Assembly: GCF_014648475.1 (NCBI RefSeq)
Contig: NZ_BMRE01000001.1
Location: forward strand, 434,001 to 498,000
Length of the DNA stretch: 64,000 nt
Origin: Lentzea flava
GTDB taxonomy: Bacteria > Actinomycetota > Actinomycetes > Mycobacteriales > Pseudonocardiaceae
Direction of reading: 5' to 3'
The translations under genes and the position numbers were made by a program. Positions within the stretch are counted from its first letter, which is position 1, and every line of letters begins with the position of its first letter. Below the pieces are notes generated by a model. It searched no databases. It had not been told where the DNA came from and saw nothing but the letters and a program-made list of their open reading frames with translations. Below are positions 10,035 to 17,577 of the stretch, in pieces.

Positions 10035-12028
10035 CGCGTCACCGCCAGCAGGATCAGCGCGCCGCACACCACGTAGAAGCCGTACCCGAGGTAGCGGTGC
10101 ACGCTGCCCGACGCCAGGCGCCGCCCTGCGCCGCCCCACGCCGTGATCGCGTTCAGCACCGGTTCGTAGAGACGCCGCTCGATCCGGTCGGGCACCTTCC
10201 GCCGATATTCCACGGCCTGCACGAGATAGCGCGACTCCTGGTGGTGCGACACGTCCACGTCCAGCTCCGGCTGCACCACGTCGTCGAACACGCGCTGCAA
10301 CGGCTCGGCGAACGACGTCGCCGTGTACTCCATGCGCGCCGACATCGGTCCCCCACCGCAGTCCCACAACCGCGCCTCCCGGCGCGCTCGCCGTGCCACG
10401 GCGGCCCGGACGACCCCGGCCACCACGACCACGGCGGCGAGGAGCCCGAGGGTCAGCAGCAGCGGGGACAACGCGCCAGTGGCCTGGCTCAGCCGCAACG
10501 TCACGTCACCGGACACCGCGGCCCCACCCGCTGCCGCCTGGACCGCGGGCAGGACTCCGGCCGGCCACAGCGCGAGCACCACGCAGACCACCGCGGCGAC
10601 GCCCATGCCGGCGAGCATGGTGAACGGGCTCTCGTGCGCGTCCGCCGCGGCCCCGCTGCGAGGCTTGGCCAGGAATCCCACCCCGAACGCCTTCACGAAC
10701 GTGGCCACCGCGAGCCCCGCGGTCAGCGCGACCGCCGCCACCGCGACCGGCATGGCGATCGCCGCGGCCACCCCGCCAGCGGGCAGGCCGTGGATCAACG
10801 CCTGCAGCAACAACCACTCCGACACGAACGCCGTTCCCGGCGGTAACGCCGACGCCGCCAGCGCCCCCAGCCCGAACGCGGCCGTGGTCACCGGCATGAC
10901 CGGCCGCAACCCGCCGAGCGCGTCGAGGTCGCGGCTTCCGGTCGCGTGCAGCACCGAGCCAGCCGCGAGGAACAGCAACGTCTTGAAAGCCGCGTGCCCG
11001 ACCACGTGCAGCAGCGCGGCGGTCAGCGCCAGTGCGGCCAGCGTGTGCTCACCGGACGAGGCGAACAGACCGGCCGCGCCGATCCCGACGAGCACCAGCC
11101 CCATGTTCTCGGTCGTCGACTGCCCGAGCAGCCGCTTCAGGTCCGAGCTCATCGCGGCCTGCAGAATCCCGTACACCGCCGACACCGCGCCCAGCGCGAG
11201 CACCAGCAGCCACCACCACGCCGTGCCGCCGCCGAGCAGGTCGACGCCGACCCGCACCACTCCGTACACACCCAGGTTCACCATCGCCGCCGACATCAAC
11301 GCCGACACGTGACTGGGAGCCTCCGGATGTGCTCGCGGCAGCCAGGCGTGCAACGGCACGATGCCCGCCTTGGACGTGAAACCTGCCAGCGTCGCCACGA
11401 ACACCACACCCGCCACCGCCGGTGACAACCGCCCGCCCGCCTCGCGCAAAGCAGCGAACGAGTCGTCCGGGGCGTGTGCGACGAACACCATCAGTCCAAT
11501 GAGGACGGACACGAACCCCAGGTGCGTCATCACCGCGTACCACCGGCCCGCCGAGGCCACCCGCGGGCCGCGCCGGTGCTCGGCGACCACCAGCACCAGC
11601 GACGCCAGTGCCATCAGCTCCCAGCACACCAGCAGCGTGCTCACGTTCGCCGCCGCGGGCACCAGCGCCATCGCCACCACGAACAACGGCAGCGCGACCT
11701 GCACCCCGCGGGTGCGCAGATCCAGACTGTCCACATAGGACATCGCGTAGATCCCCGCCGCCACCGCGACGCCGCCGGTCACCGCCACGAACAACCCGCC
11801 GAGCGGGTCCAGCGTCAGCGCCACCCCCGACAGCGGTAAGACCTCGGGCAGCACAACGGAGAACGAGCCGCCGGCCAGTGCCGCGGCACCCGCGACCACC
11901 GCGGCCGCACCCGTCACCGCCGTTCCCACACCGACCACCGCCGACCGCGCCGGAACCACGGCGGCGAGCAGAGCCGTCACCAGTCCGATGGCCACGACCG
12001 CGGCCATCCCCGTCGCAGCGAGGTTCAT
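10031..12028 (-). CDS. HyfB-like large proton-antiporter subunit (Rv0083-like)
   Basis: A 665-residue NuoL/HyfB-type protein with about 15-16 membrane segments. Conserved functional stretches include WELMALASLVLV (transmembrane Glu), FTSKAGIVPLHAWLPRAHPE and HVVGHAAFKTLLFLAAGS (Lys/His). The C-terminal 110 residues are a soluble extension (LWDCGGGPMSARMEYTATSF and DRIERRLYEPVLNA) as in HyfB/HycC. Stop and start overlap with both neighbours as ATGA. It pairs with the HyfF-like gene, giving two ion-translocating modules in this complex. Confidence 0.93.
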   Translation of the reverse strand: MNLAATGMAAVVAIGLVTALLAAVVPARSAVVGVGTAVTGAAAVVAGAAALAGGSFSVVLPEVLPLSGVALTLDPLGGLFVAVTGGVAVAAGIYAMSYVDSLDLRTRGVQVALPLFVVAMALVPAAANVSTLLVCWELMALASLVLVVAEHRRGPRVASAGRWYAVMTHLGFVSVLIGLMVFVAHAPDDSFAALREAGGRLSPAVAGVVFVATLAGFTSKAGIVPLHAWLPRAHPEAPSHVSALMSAAMVNLGVYGVVRVGVDLLGGGTAWWWLLVLALGAVSAVYGILQAAMSSDLKRLLGQSTTENMGLVLVGIGAAGLFASSGEHTLAALALTAALLHVVGHAAFKTLLFLAAGSVLHATGSRDLDALGGLRPVMPVTTAAFGLGALAASALPPGTAFVSEWLLLQALIHGLPAGGVAAAIAMPVAVAAVALTAGLAVATFVKAFGVGFLAKPRSGAAADAHESPFTMLAGMGVAAVVCVVLALWPAGVLPAVQAAAGGAAVSGDVTLRLSQATGALSPLLLTLGLLAAVVVVAGVVRAAVARRARREARLWDCGGGPMSARMEYTATSFAEPLQRVFDDVVQPELDVDVSHHQESRYLVQAVEYRRKVPDRIERRLYEPVLNAITAWGGAGRRLASGSVHRYLGYGFYVVCGALILLAVTR

Positions 12029-12510
12029 CGGCCGGTCAGCTTTCGCAGTCCCTCGACGATCGCCTCCGGCCGCGGCGGGCAGCCGTGGATCTCCACGTCG
12101 ACCGGCACGACGTCACGCACGGCACCGGCCACCCCGTACGCGCCGGCGAACACCCCGCAGTTGCGGGCGCAGTCCCCCACCGCCACCACCAGCTTCGGCG
12201 CGGGGACCGCGTCGAAAGTGCGCCGCAACGGCTCGGCCATGTTCCGCGTCACGACGCCGGTCACCAGCAACGCGTCGGCGTGCCGCGGCGACGCCACCAG
12301 CCGCGCCCCGTACCGCTCACCGTCGTGGACGGGCCCGAACGCCGACCCGATCTCGATCTCGCACCCGTTGCACGATCCGGCGTCGACGTGCCGGATCTGC
12401 ACCGACCCGCCCAGCAGCGCGGCCCGCTCGGGCCGCTCACCCTCCGGCAGCGGCGGTGGGGGTTCGGCCACTCGCCCGGTCCGGCGAATCTTGCGCCACA
12501 GACTCAGCAC
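12025..12510 (-). CDS. NuoB/HycG-like Fe-S small subunit (Rv0082-like)
   Basis: A 161-residue small-subunit protein with all proximal [4Fe-4S] ligands in place: Cys47 and Cys50 (DAGSCNGCE), Cys114 (GDCARNCGVF) and Cys144 (HGCPPRPEA). It therefore can bind the N2-type cluster although its partner large subunit has no Ni-Fe site. First structural gene of the six-gene operon; its stop overlaps the next start (ATGA). No HyfA/HyfH-type polyferredoxin subunit is encoded alongside, so the electron donor must be elsewhere or a soluble ferredoxin. Confidence 0.93.
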   Translation of the reverse strand: MLSLWRKIRRTGRVAEPPPPLPEGERPERAALLGGSVQIRHVDAGSCNGCEIEIGSAFGPVHDGERYGARLVASPRHADALLVTGVVTRNMAEPLRRTFDAVPAPKLVVAVGDCARNCGVFAGAYGVAGAVRDVVPVDVEIHGCPPRPEAIVEGLRKLTGR

Positions 12511-12554
12511 GCTCTCGCTCCCGCGGTGGAGTCGGTCAGTTCGGAGAAGCAGGT

Positions 12555-12595
12555 GCGGTCACCCCGCCGTCGGGGGAGGGACACGGGGTGACCGC
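12555..12595 (-). terminator. Strong hairpin between arsR and the hyc-like operon
   Basis: GCGGTCACCCCG (12555-12566) and CGGGGTGACCGC (12584-12595) form a perfect 12-bp stem with a 17-nt loop, starting 3 bp after the arsR stop and ending 44 bp before the NuoB-like start. It could be a partial terminator or a processing site that uncouples repressor and complex expression. No T-run follows. Confidence 0.6.
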
Positions 12596-12598
12596 GGC

Positions 12599-12949
12599 TC
12601 ACCCGGTGCGCGGCACCGGCGGGCTCGTCGCGCGGAGGTCCTCGAGCAGCTCGACCTGCCCGGACAGCACTCCCGACAGGATCCGGCGCGCGCTGACCAG
12701 CAGCTCGGCCACGTGCGGGCTGGTCAGCGAGTAGCGGACCGCCCCGCCTTCCTTGCGGGTGGCGACCAGGCCGGCCCGGCGCAGCACCGCCAGCTGCTGG
12801 GACAGGTTCGCCGGCTCGACGCCCACCTGCGGCACCAGCTCCGCGACCGCGTGCTCACACAGGCTCAGCAGCTCCAGCACGCGGATCCGCGCCGGATGCC
12901 CCAGCGTTTTGAAGAACTCCGCCTTGAGCTGGTACAGCGGCTTGCTCAC
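12599..12949 (-). CDS. ArsR-family repressor of the hyc-like locus (Rv0081-like)
   Basis: A 116-residue winged-helix repressor starting at GTG 12949 behind GGAAGGGG; this start matches the paralogue MSRPLYQ. The core LGHPARIRVLELLS and NLSQQLAVLRRAGLVATRKEG are shared with the gene at 1466-1831. Position directly before the NuoB-like gene reproduces the mycobacterial order in which Rv0081 (ArsR) precedes Rv0082-hycE. A perfect 20-bp palindrome lies 53 bp upstream, so autoregulation is likely. Candidate sensing cysteine: the single Cys in LSLCEHAVAE, in the helix before the recognition helix; the first paralogue has Arg there, so the two may respond to different signals. Confidence 0.92.
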   Translation of the reverse strand: MSKPLYQLKAEFFKTLGHPARIRVLELLSLCEHAVAELVPQVGVEPANLSQQLAVLRRAGLVATRKEGGAVRYSLTSPHVAELLVSARRILSGVLSGQVELLEDLRATSPPVPRTG

Positions 12950-13002
12950 CCGCGCACCCCTTCCCGCCCTGCGTCGTCCCACATCTGGCCGCAGGCTTCA
13001 GC

Positions 13003-13022
13003 ACTTGCTAATCTTAGCAAGT
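13003..13022. promoter_or_regulatory. Candidate ArsR operator, copy 2 (perfect palindrome)
   Basis: ACTTGCTAA-TC-TTAGCAAGT is a perfect 20-bp dyad between the divergent ArsR gene and the response-regulator gene (31 bp before the GTG at 13054). It matches the site at 1926-1945 in 18/20 bases. Confidence 0.82.
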
Positions 13023-13053
13023 CCGAAACAGTACAGGACGACAGGACCACGCC

Positions 13054-13446
13054 GTGACCGGAGCACCCGACCGGCTGCGAGTTCTCGTGGCAGACGGATC
13101 ACCGTTCTTCCGCGACACGCTCCGGGAAGTCCTGCGCGACGTGGCCGACATCGATGTCATCGCCGTCGCGGGCTCAGCGGACGACGCGATCCGCCTGGCC
13201 GGACAGCACCGGCCCGAGGTCGCCGTCGTGGACGTTCACCTGCCAGGGGACGGCGTGCACGCCATCCGCCGCATCCATCAGAAGTCGCCCGCGGTGAAGC
13301 TCGTCGCGTTGTGCGGCCTGATCGACGCGCCGTCCGAGGCCGAGCTGCGCGAGCTCGGTGTCGTCGAGTACGTGATCAAAGGCGTGCCGAACCGCAGAAT
13401 CCTGGCGGCGATCCGCCGAGCGGCCGGGGAAGGCGCCACCCTGTGA
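13054..13446 (+). CDS. Stand-alone response-regulator receiver protein
   Basis: A 130-residue single receiver (REC) domain with no output domain. GTG start at 13054 behind AGGA. The phospho-acceptor is Asp60 (VVDVHLPGDG) and the conserved lysine is Lys109 (VEYVIKG). Two deviations are visible: the usual acidic pair at the N-terminus is Ala13-Asp14, and the switch Thr/Ser is Cys87 (VALCGL). No histidine kinase is encoded in the window. It is divergent to the Rv0081-like repressor across the palindromic operator, so its expression is probably tied to the hyc-like complex. The cysteine in the switch position suggests it may be constitutive or redox-influenced; that is inference. Confidence 0.9.
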   Translation: MTGAPDRLRVLVADGSPFFRDTLREVLRDVADIDVIAVAGSADDAIRLAGQHRPEVAVVDVHLPGDGVHAIRRIHQKSPAVKLVALCGLIDAPSEAELRELGVVEYVIKGVPNRRILAAIRRAAGEGATL

Positions 13447-13479
13447 CCCGTCGCCGGCCGGGTCGCGCAGCTCGGGTGA

Positions 13480-14907
13480 TCACCCCGCCGTCGGCAGGGG
13501 CGGCTCCGGGCGCACCCGCAGCGGCAGGAGGTTGTCCATCGCGGTCGAGTGCAGCACGCGCGCGACCGTCGCGCTGGCCACCACGCTGATCGGCACTCCC
13601 CGTTCCAGCCCGAGGGCGCGGATCCGGTCGAGCGCCGTGATGCCGGACGAGCCGAAGAACACGACCTCCGACAGGTCGAGCACGAGCTCTTCCGCGCCGC
13701 CGTCCAACGCCTCCGTGCAGCGCCGTTCGAACTCGTCGCAGTTCGACAGGTCCACCTCGGCGCCCATCCTCACCTCGACGACGCCGCGCGCGGGACGGTC
13801 CGCGGCGCCGACGTCGAGCAGGTCGAGCAGGGCGGTCAGGTCGTTGTCGCGGACGAGACGCCGCTGCCGGTCCGCGCCGCAGCCCTCGCGGTCCAGCAGC
13901 CGCAGGCCCCGCTCGACCAGTGGCAGATCACCGTTGGCCGCGAGAACCGGTTCCAGCCGGCCCACCAGCCCGTCCAGCTGCTGCCGCAGCGGCAGCAACT
14001 GTCCGGACAGCACGTCCAGGGCGCTGCCGGCGAGGCCGTCCCTGGCCGATCGCCAGCAGGCCTGGCGCAGCGTCTCCACGGGAACCGGCACCGGCCGCAC
14101 ACCCCGCTGGACGTCCATCACCGACTTGGTCACGAGAGCGCGCACGAGCGCCGCCAGCAGCACCGCGTCGTCCACATTCGCGGCGACGTCCGCAACGCGC
14201 ACCTCCACCGTCGGCCAGTGCGCCGACGGCCGGACGTCCCAGTAGACCATCGCCTGGTCCAGCGCCGTGCCCGCTTCGAGCAACGTGTCGCACACGTCCT
14301 GGTAGTGCTGCCACGACGTGAAGAACGGCGGCGGGCCGGACACCGGCCACCGCGACCACACCATCGAACGCCAGCTCACGAACCCGGTGTCCACCCCTCG
14401 CGAGAACGGCGAGTTGGCGGTGATCGCTCCCAGCACGGGCAGCCACGGCCGCACGTGGTTGCAGACCTGCACGGCGGTCTCCCGGTCCGGCACGGCGACG
14501 TGCACGTGGCACCCGCAGATCAACTGCCACGCCGCCAGCGCACCGAACTCGCGGGCGATCCGCCGGTACCGCAGACCGTCGGTGATCACACCGGTCGTGT
14601 CGCCCAGCGGCGGAGCGCCGACCGCGATCGCCCGGCAGCCGGTCTCGCGTGCCGCCCGCCCGACCGCCCGCCGCAGTTCGAGCAGCTCGCGCCGCACCTG
14701 CTCCGCGTCACCGCACACCGACGTCTTGGTCTCGACCTGCGTGGCGGTCAGCTCGTGTTCCAGTTCGAGCCCGAACAGGTCACGGGCGACCGCGACCACC
14801 TCGTCCGCGCGGTTCACGGCGACTCCGGTCACCGGGTCCACCAGGAGGAATTCCTCCTCCACGCCGACGGTCGGATCGCACGCCACAGCCGCTGGTGTCC
14901 GCTCCAC
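13480..14907 (-). CDS. YbdK-type glutamate-cysteine ligase fused to a STAS domain
   Basis: A 475-residue fusion. Residues about 10-370 are the GCS2/YbdK carboxylate-amine ligase fold: GVEEEFLLVDP, ETKTSVCGDAEQV, CGCHVHVAVPDRETAV and RPSAHWPTVEVRVADV carry the expected metal- and ATP-binding acids and histidines. Residues about 378-470 are a STAS domain (VVEVRMGAEVDLSN, then LDLSEVVFFGSSGITAL), the anti-sigma-antagonist fold, with Ser in the GSSG position phosphorylated in such proteins. YbdK enzymes normally lack STAS and are about 370 residues. A SigF/SigB-type promoter precedes it, which makes the fused STAS domain notable. The actual ligase substrate is unknown. Confidence 0.88.
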   Translation of the reverse strand: MERTPAAVACDPTVGVEEEFLLVDPVTGVAVNRADEVVAVARDLFGLELEHELTATQVETKTSVCGDAEQVRRELLELRRAVGRAARETGCRAIAVGAPPLGDTTGVITDGLRYRRIAREFGALAAWQLICGCHVHVAVPDRETAVQVCNHVRPWLPVLGAITANSPFSRGVDTGFVSWRSMVWSRWPVSGPPPFFTSWQHYQDVCDTLLEAGTALDQAMVYWDVRPSAHWPTVEVRVADVAANVDDAVLLAALVRALVTKSVMDVQRGVRPVPVPVETLRQACWRSARDGLAGSALDVLSGQLLPLRQQLDGLVGRLEPVLAANGDLPLVERGLRLLDREGCGADRQRRLVRDNDLTALLDLLDVGAADRPARGVVEVRMGAEVDLSNCDEFERRCTEALDGGAEELVLDLSEVVFFGSSGITALDRIRALGLERGVPISVVASATVARVLHSTAMDNLLPLRVRPEPPLPTAG

Positions 14908-15018
14908 GTCTCACCGCCCTGCTCGCGACGCCGGGGCGCCGCGGATGTGCCGGGGAGCGGTCGGTTCGCCGACAGCACGCGACTGACCGCCACCCGGAGT
15001 GGCGCCGGCGCACTGCTT

Positions 15019-15059
15019 CACCGGTGGATGCACCGGCCGAATACCCGCCTCCACCGGTG
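15019..15059. repeat. Two CACCGGTG palindromes 33 bp apart
   Basis: CACCGGTG occurs at 15019-15026 and 15052-15059, about three helical turns apart, between two divergent genes; the second copy lies in the spacer of the minus-strand promoter. Candidate regulator binding sites. Confidence 0.45.
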
Positions 15060-15065
15060 GGAAAC
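15041..15065 (-). promoter_or_regulatory. SigF/SigB-type promoter for the YbdK-STAS gene
   Basis: On the minus strand GTTT (15065-15062), 15-nt spacer, GGGTAT (15046-15041). This matches the actinobacterial stress-sigma consensus GTTT-N14-17-GGGTAT. The leader to the ATG at 14907 would be about 127 nt. Confidence 0.7.
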
Positions 15066-15090
15066 ATGCCGGCAGAGGTCGGGCGCCGAC

Positions 15091-15116
15091 GTTTCCGGCG
15101 GTTTCGGTCCGGGTAT
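15091..15116 (+). promoter_or_regulatory. SigF/SigB-type promoter for the GT4 gene
   Basis: GTTT (15091-15094), 16-nt spacer, GGGTAT (15111-15116), 28 bp before the ATG at 15145. It is back-to-back with the minus-strand promoter at 15041-15065. Confidence 0.72.
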
Positions 15117-15144
15117 CCGCCTCTTCCTCAGCTGGAGTGATCAG

Positions 15145-16323
15145 ATGAAGATCGCGATGGTGTCTGCTCACGCGTGTCCTCTGGACGAGGCATCGCACGT
15201 CGCCCGGCTCTCGGCCGCCTTGTGCCGGTACGGGCATCACGTGACGGTGTACACGCGGCGGAACGACCCGGACGTGCCGGGGAGACTGCGCACAGAGCGC
15301 GGGTACGAGGTGGTGCACGTGCCCGCCGGGCCGGCGACGCCGCTCACGGACGAGGACGCGTTGCCCCACATGGGAGCGTTCATCTCGTTCCTGCTGCAGG
15401 AATGGGCCGCTTCCCCGCCGGACGTGGTGCACGGGCACCGGTGGATGTCCGGCATGGCCGGCGTCCTGGGTGGGCGGCGAGTCCGGGTTCCGGTGGTGCA
15501 GACGTTCCACTCGCTGGCGGCGGTCGAACGGCGTCACCGGGTGGGCGACACCGGACCGGAGGAGCGCGACAGGATCGAGACGCTCGTCGGCAGGGAGGCC
15601 GCGCACGTCGCGGCGGTCAGCCAGGACGAGATGGCCGAGCTGATCAGGGCAGGAGTGGACCGGGCGAAGATCTCCGTCATTCCCACCGGCGTCGACGTCG
15701 ACACGTTCACCCCTGAAGGCGCACGGACACAGCGCGGCGGGCTGTACCGAGTGGTCACCACCGCGCCGTTGCTGCCGTACCGGGACATCGAGACGGTCAT
15801 CACGGCACTGTCCAATGTGGACGGTGCAGAGCTGGTGGTCGCCGGGCTTCCGGAGAGCGGACGGCCGAAGGACGATCCCGAGGTCGCGAAACTGCGGGAA
15901 CACGCTGAGCACCTCGGTGCCGGCGACAGGGTCGTGTTCGTCGGCGCGGTCGCGCACTCGGCGATGCCCGCGCTGCTGCGATCGGCCGACGCCGCCGTCT
16001 GCGCACCGTCGTACGAACCTTCCGGTGCGGTCGCGCTGGAGGCGATGGCGTGCGGCGTGCCGGTCGTCGCCACCGCGGCCGGCGCACTCGCCGATGTGGT
16101 CGTGAACGGCGTGACGGGCCTGCTCGTGCCGCCGGTGGAGCCGGAGAGCCTGGCACGGGCGCTGCGCTCGCTCCTGCAGGACGACACGCTGCGCAACCAG
16201 TTCGCGGTGGCTGGCCGCGACCGCGTCACCGCGCGGTACTCGTGGAGTCGCGTCGCCGCGGACGCCCTGCGCGTCTACACCCGGCTCGCCGCGACCGCGG
16301 GGCCGGCGTTTGAAGCTCAATGA
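15145..16323 (+). CDS. GT4-family glycosyltransferase
   Basis: A 392-residue retaining glycosyltransferase of GT-B fold. Start ATG 15145 (MKIAMVSAHACPL) follows GGAG at a good distance; the frame upstream is non-coding. The N-terminal domain shows the acceptor side (VVHGHRWMSGMAGVLG); the C-terminal donor site has the GT4 E-x7-E motif in YEPSGAVALEAMACG and GLLVPPVEPESLARAL. No membrane segment or signal peptide, so it acts at the cytosolic face. Similar actinobacterial enzymes make glycolipids or capsular sugars; the product cannot be deduced. A stress-type promoter lies directly upstream. Confidence 0.92.
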   Translation: MKIAMVSAHACPLDEASHVARLSAALCRYGHHVTVYTRRNDPDVPGRLRTERGYEVVHVPAGPATPLTDEDALPHMGAFISFLLQEWAASPPDVVHGHRWMSGMAGVLGGRRVRVPVVQTFHSLAAVERRHRVGDTGPEERDRIETLVGREAAHVAAVSQDEMAELIRAGVDRAKISVIPTGVDVDTFTPEGARTQRGGLYRVVTTAPLLPYRDIETVITALSNVDGAELVVAGLPESGRPKDDPEVAKLREHAEHLGAGDRVVFVGAVAHSAMPALLRSADAAVCAPSYEPSGAVALEAMACGVPVVATAAGALADVVVNGVTGLLVPPVEPESLARALRSLLQDDTLRNQFAVAGRDRVTARYSWSRVAADALRVYTRLAATAGPAFEAQ

Positions 16324-16341
16324 AGTGGGCACAGGCTTCGT

Positions 16342-17577
16342 ATGGGAATGCGAGATCGCCACGGGGACCAGTCGCTGCGGCTCCTGCTCGAGGGCTACGC
16401 GTGGATGCCGGGCCTCCGGCGCAGCACCGGCAGCGACGTGGTGCGGACACGTGTCATGGGCCGGCCCGCTCTCGGGTTGTGCGGACCGGAAGCCGCGCAG
16501 TTCTTCTACGACGAGAAACACGTGCAGCGGCACGGCGCGATCCCGAGCCCTGTGCTGAGCACGCTGTTCGGTCACGGCGCAGTGCACACTTTGGACGGTG
16601 ACGCCCATCGCCAGCGCAAGAGCCTGTTCCTGGCACTGGTGACGCCGGACTCGATCGCCTCGCTGGTCGCCTGCGTGGCGGCCGCGTGGGAGGACACCGT
16701 AGTCGGGTGGCGCGCGGGCAGCGCGGTCGTGCTGTTCGACGAGGCGAGCCGGGCGCTGACCGCGGGCGTGCGCCGCTGGGCCGGCGTACCCGTGCAGACC
16801 CACGAGGTGGCGGAGCTGGCCGCCGATCTGGTGGCGATGGTCGACGGGTTCGCCACTGCCGGTCCCCGGCACTGGCGCGCCCGCAAGGCCCGCAAGCGCC
16901 GTGAGGCGTGGCTCGGGTCGCTGGTGCAACGCGTGCGTGCCGGTGAGGCCGACGCACCACAGGGATCAGCTCTGGAAGTGGTGGCGCTGCACCGAGACGC
17001 GGACGGTGAGCTGCTCGACCCGCACACCGCGGCGGTGGAGCTGCTGAACGTGATCCGGCCGACGGTGGCGGTGTGCTGGTTCGTCGCCTACGCCGGGCAT
17101 GCGCTGCACCGCTGGCCGCAGCACCGGGAACCGCTGCGGGCCGGAGGTGACTTCGCTGTCGCGTTCGCGCACGAGCTGCGCCGGTTCTACCCGTTCGCGC
17201 CGTTCCTCGGTGGGCGCGCCGCGCAGGACCTGACCTGGCAGGGCGAGCACGTGCCGGAGGGTTCCCTTGTCCTGCTGGACCTCTACGGCCAGAACCACGA
17301 CAGTCGCTTGTGGACGGACCCGTACCGGTTCGACCCGCGGCGGTTCCTCGGCCGGGAGATCGGTGCCTGGGATCTGGTGCCGCAGGGTGCCGGTGATCCG
17401 CACACGGGGCACCGCTGCCCGGGTGAACCGTTCACCGTCGCGCTGCTCGCCGAGCTGTGCGCCCGCCTGGCCCGCCTGGACCACGAGGTGCCCGACCAGG
17501 ACCTCACCATCTCGCTGAGCAGGATTCCGGCACGTCCGCGCAGTGGGTTCGTGCTCATTCCGCAGCCCCGGCGATGA
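16342..17577 (+). CDS. CYP152-type P450 (H2O2-dependent fatty-acid peroxygenase)
   Basis: A 411-residue cytochrome P450. The heme loop PQGAGDPHTGHRCPGE (Cys359) and the distal Arg239-Pro240 in NVIRPTVAVCWF are those of the CYP152 peroxygenases, where the Arg-Pro pair replaces the usual acid-alcohol pair and binds the fatty-acid carboxylate so that H2O2 can be used directly. The family hydroxylates or decarboxylates fatty acids without a redox partner, and no ferredoxin or reductase gene is adjacent. ATG 16342 and ATG 16348 are both possible starts; neither has a strong Shine-Dalgarno. The 3' end overlaps the convergent hydrolase by 23 bp. Confidence 0.9.
   Translation: MGMRDRHGDQSLRLLLEGYAWMPGLRRSTGSDVVRTRVMGRPALGLCGPEAAQFFYDEKHVQRHGAIPSPVLSTLFGHGAVHTLDGDAHRQRKSLFLALVTPDSIASLVACVAAAWEDTVVGWRAGSAVVLFDEASRALTAGVRRWAGVPVQTHEVAELAADLVAMVDGFATAGPRHWRARKARKRREAWLGSLVQRVRAGEADAPQGSALEVVALHRDADGELLDPHTAAVELLNVIRPTVAVCWFVAYAGHALHRWPQHREPLRAGGDFAVAFAHELRRFYPFAPFLGGRAAQDLTWQGEHVPEGSLVLLDLYGQNHDSRLWTDPYRFDPRRFLGREIGAWDLVPQGAGDPHTGHRCPGEPFTVALLAELCARLARLDHEVPDQDLTISLSRIPARPRSGFVLIPQPRR

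Noticed and set aside
7728..10076. 782-codon plus-strand frame opposite the hyc-like genes
   Set aside because: Antisense shadow; no recognisable family, Arg/Gln/His-rich, while the minus strand encodes conserved membrane subunits with proper starts and overlaps.
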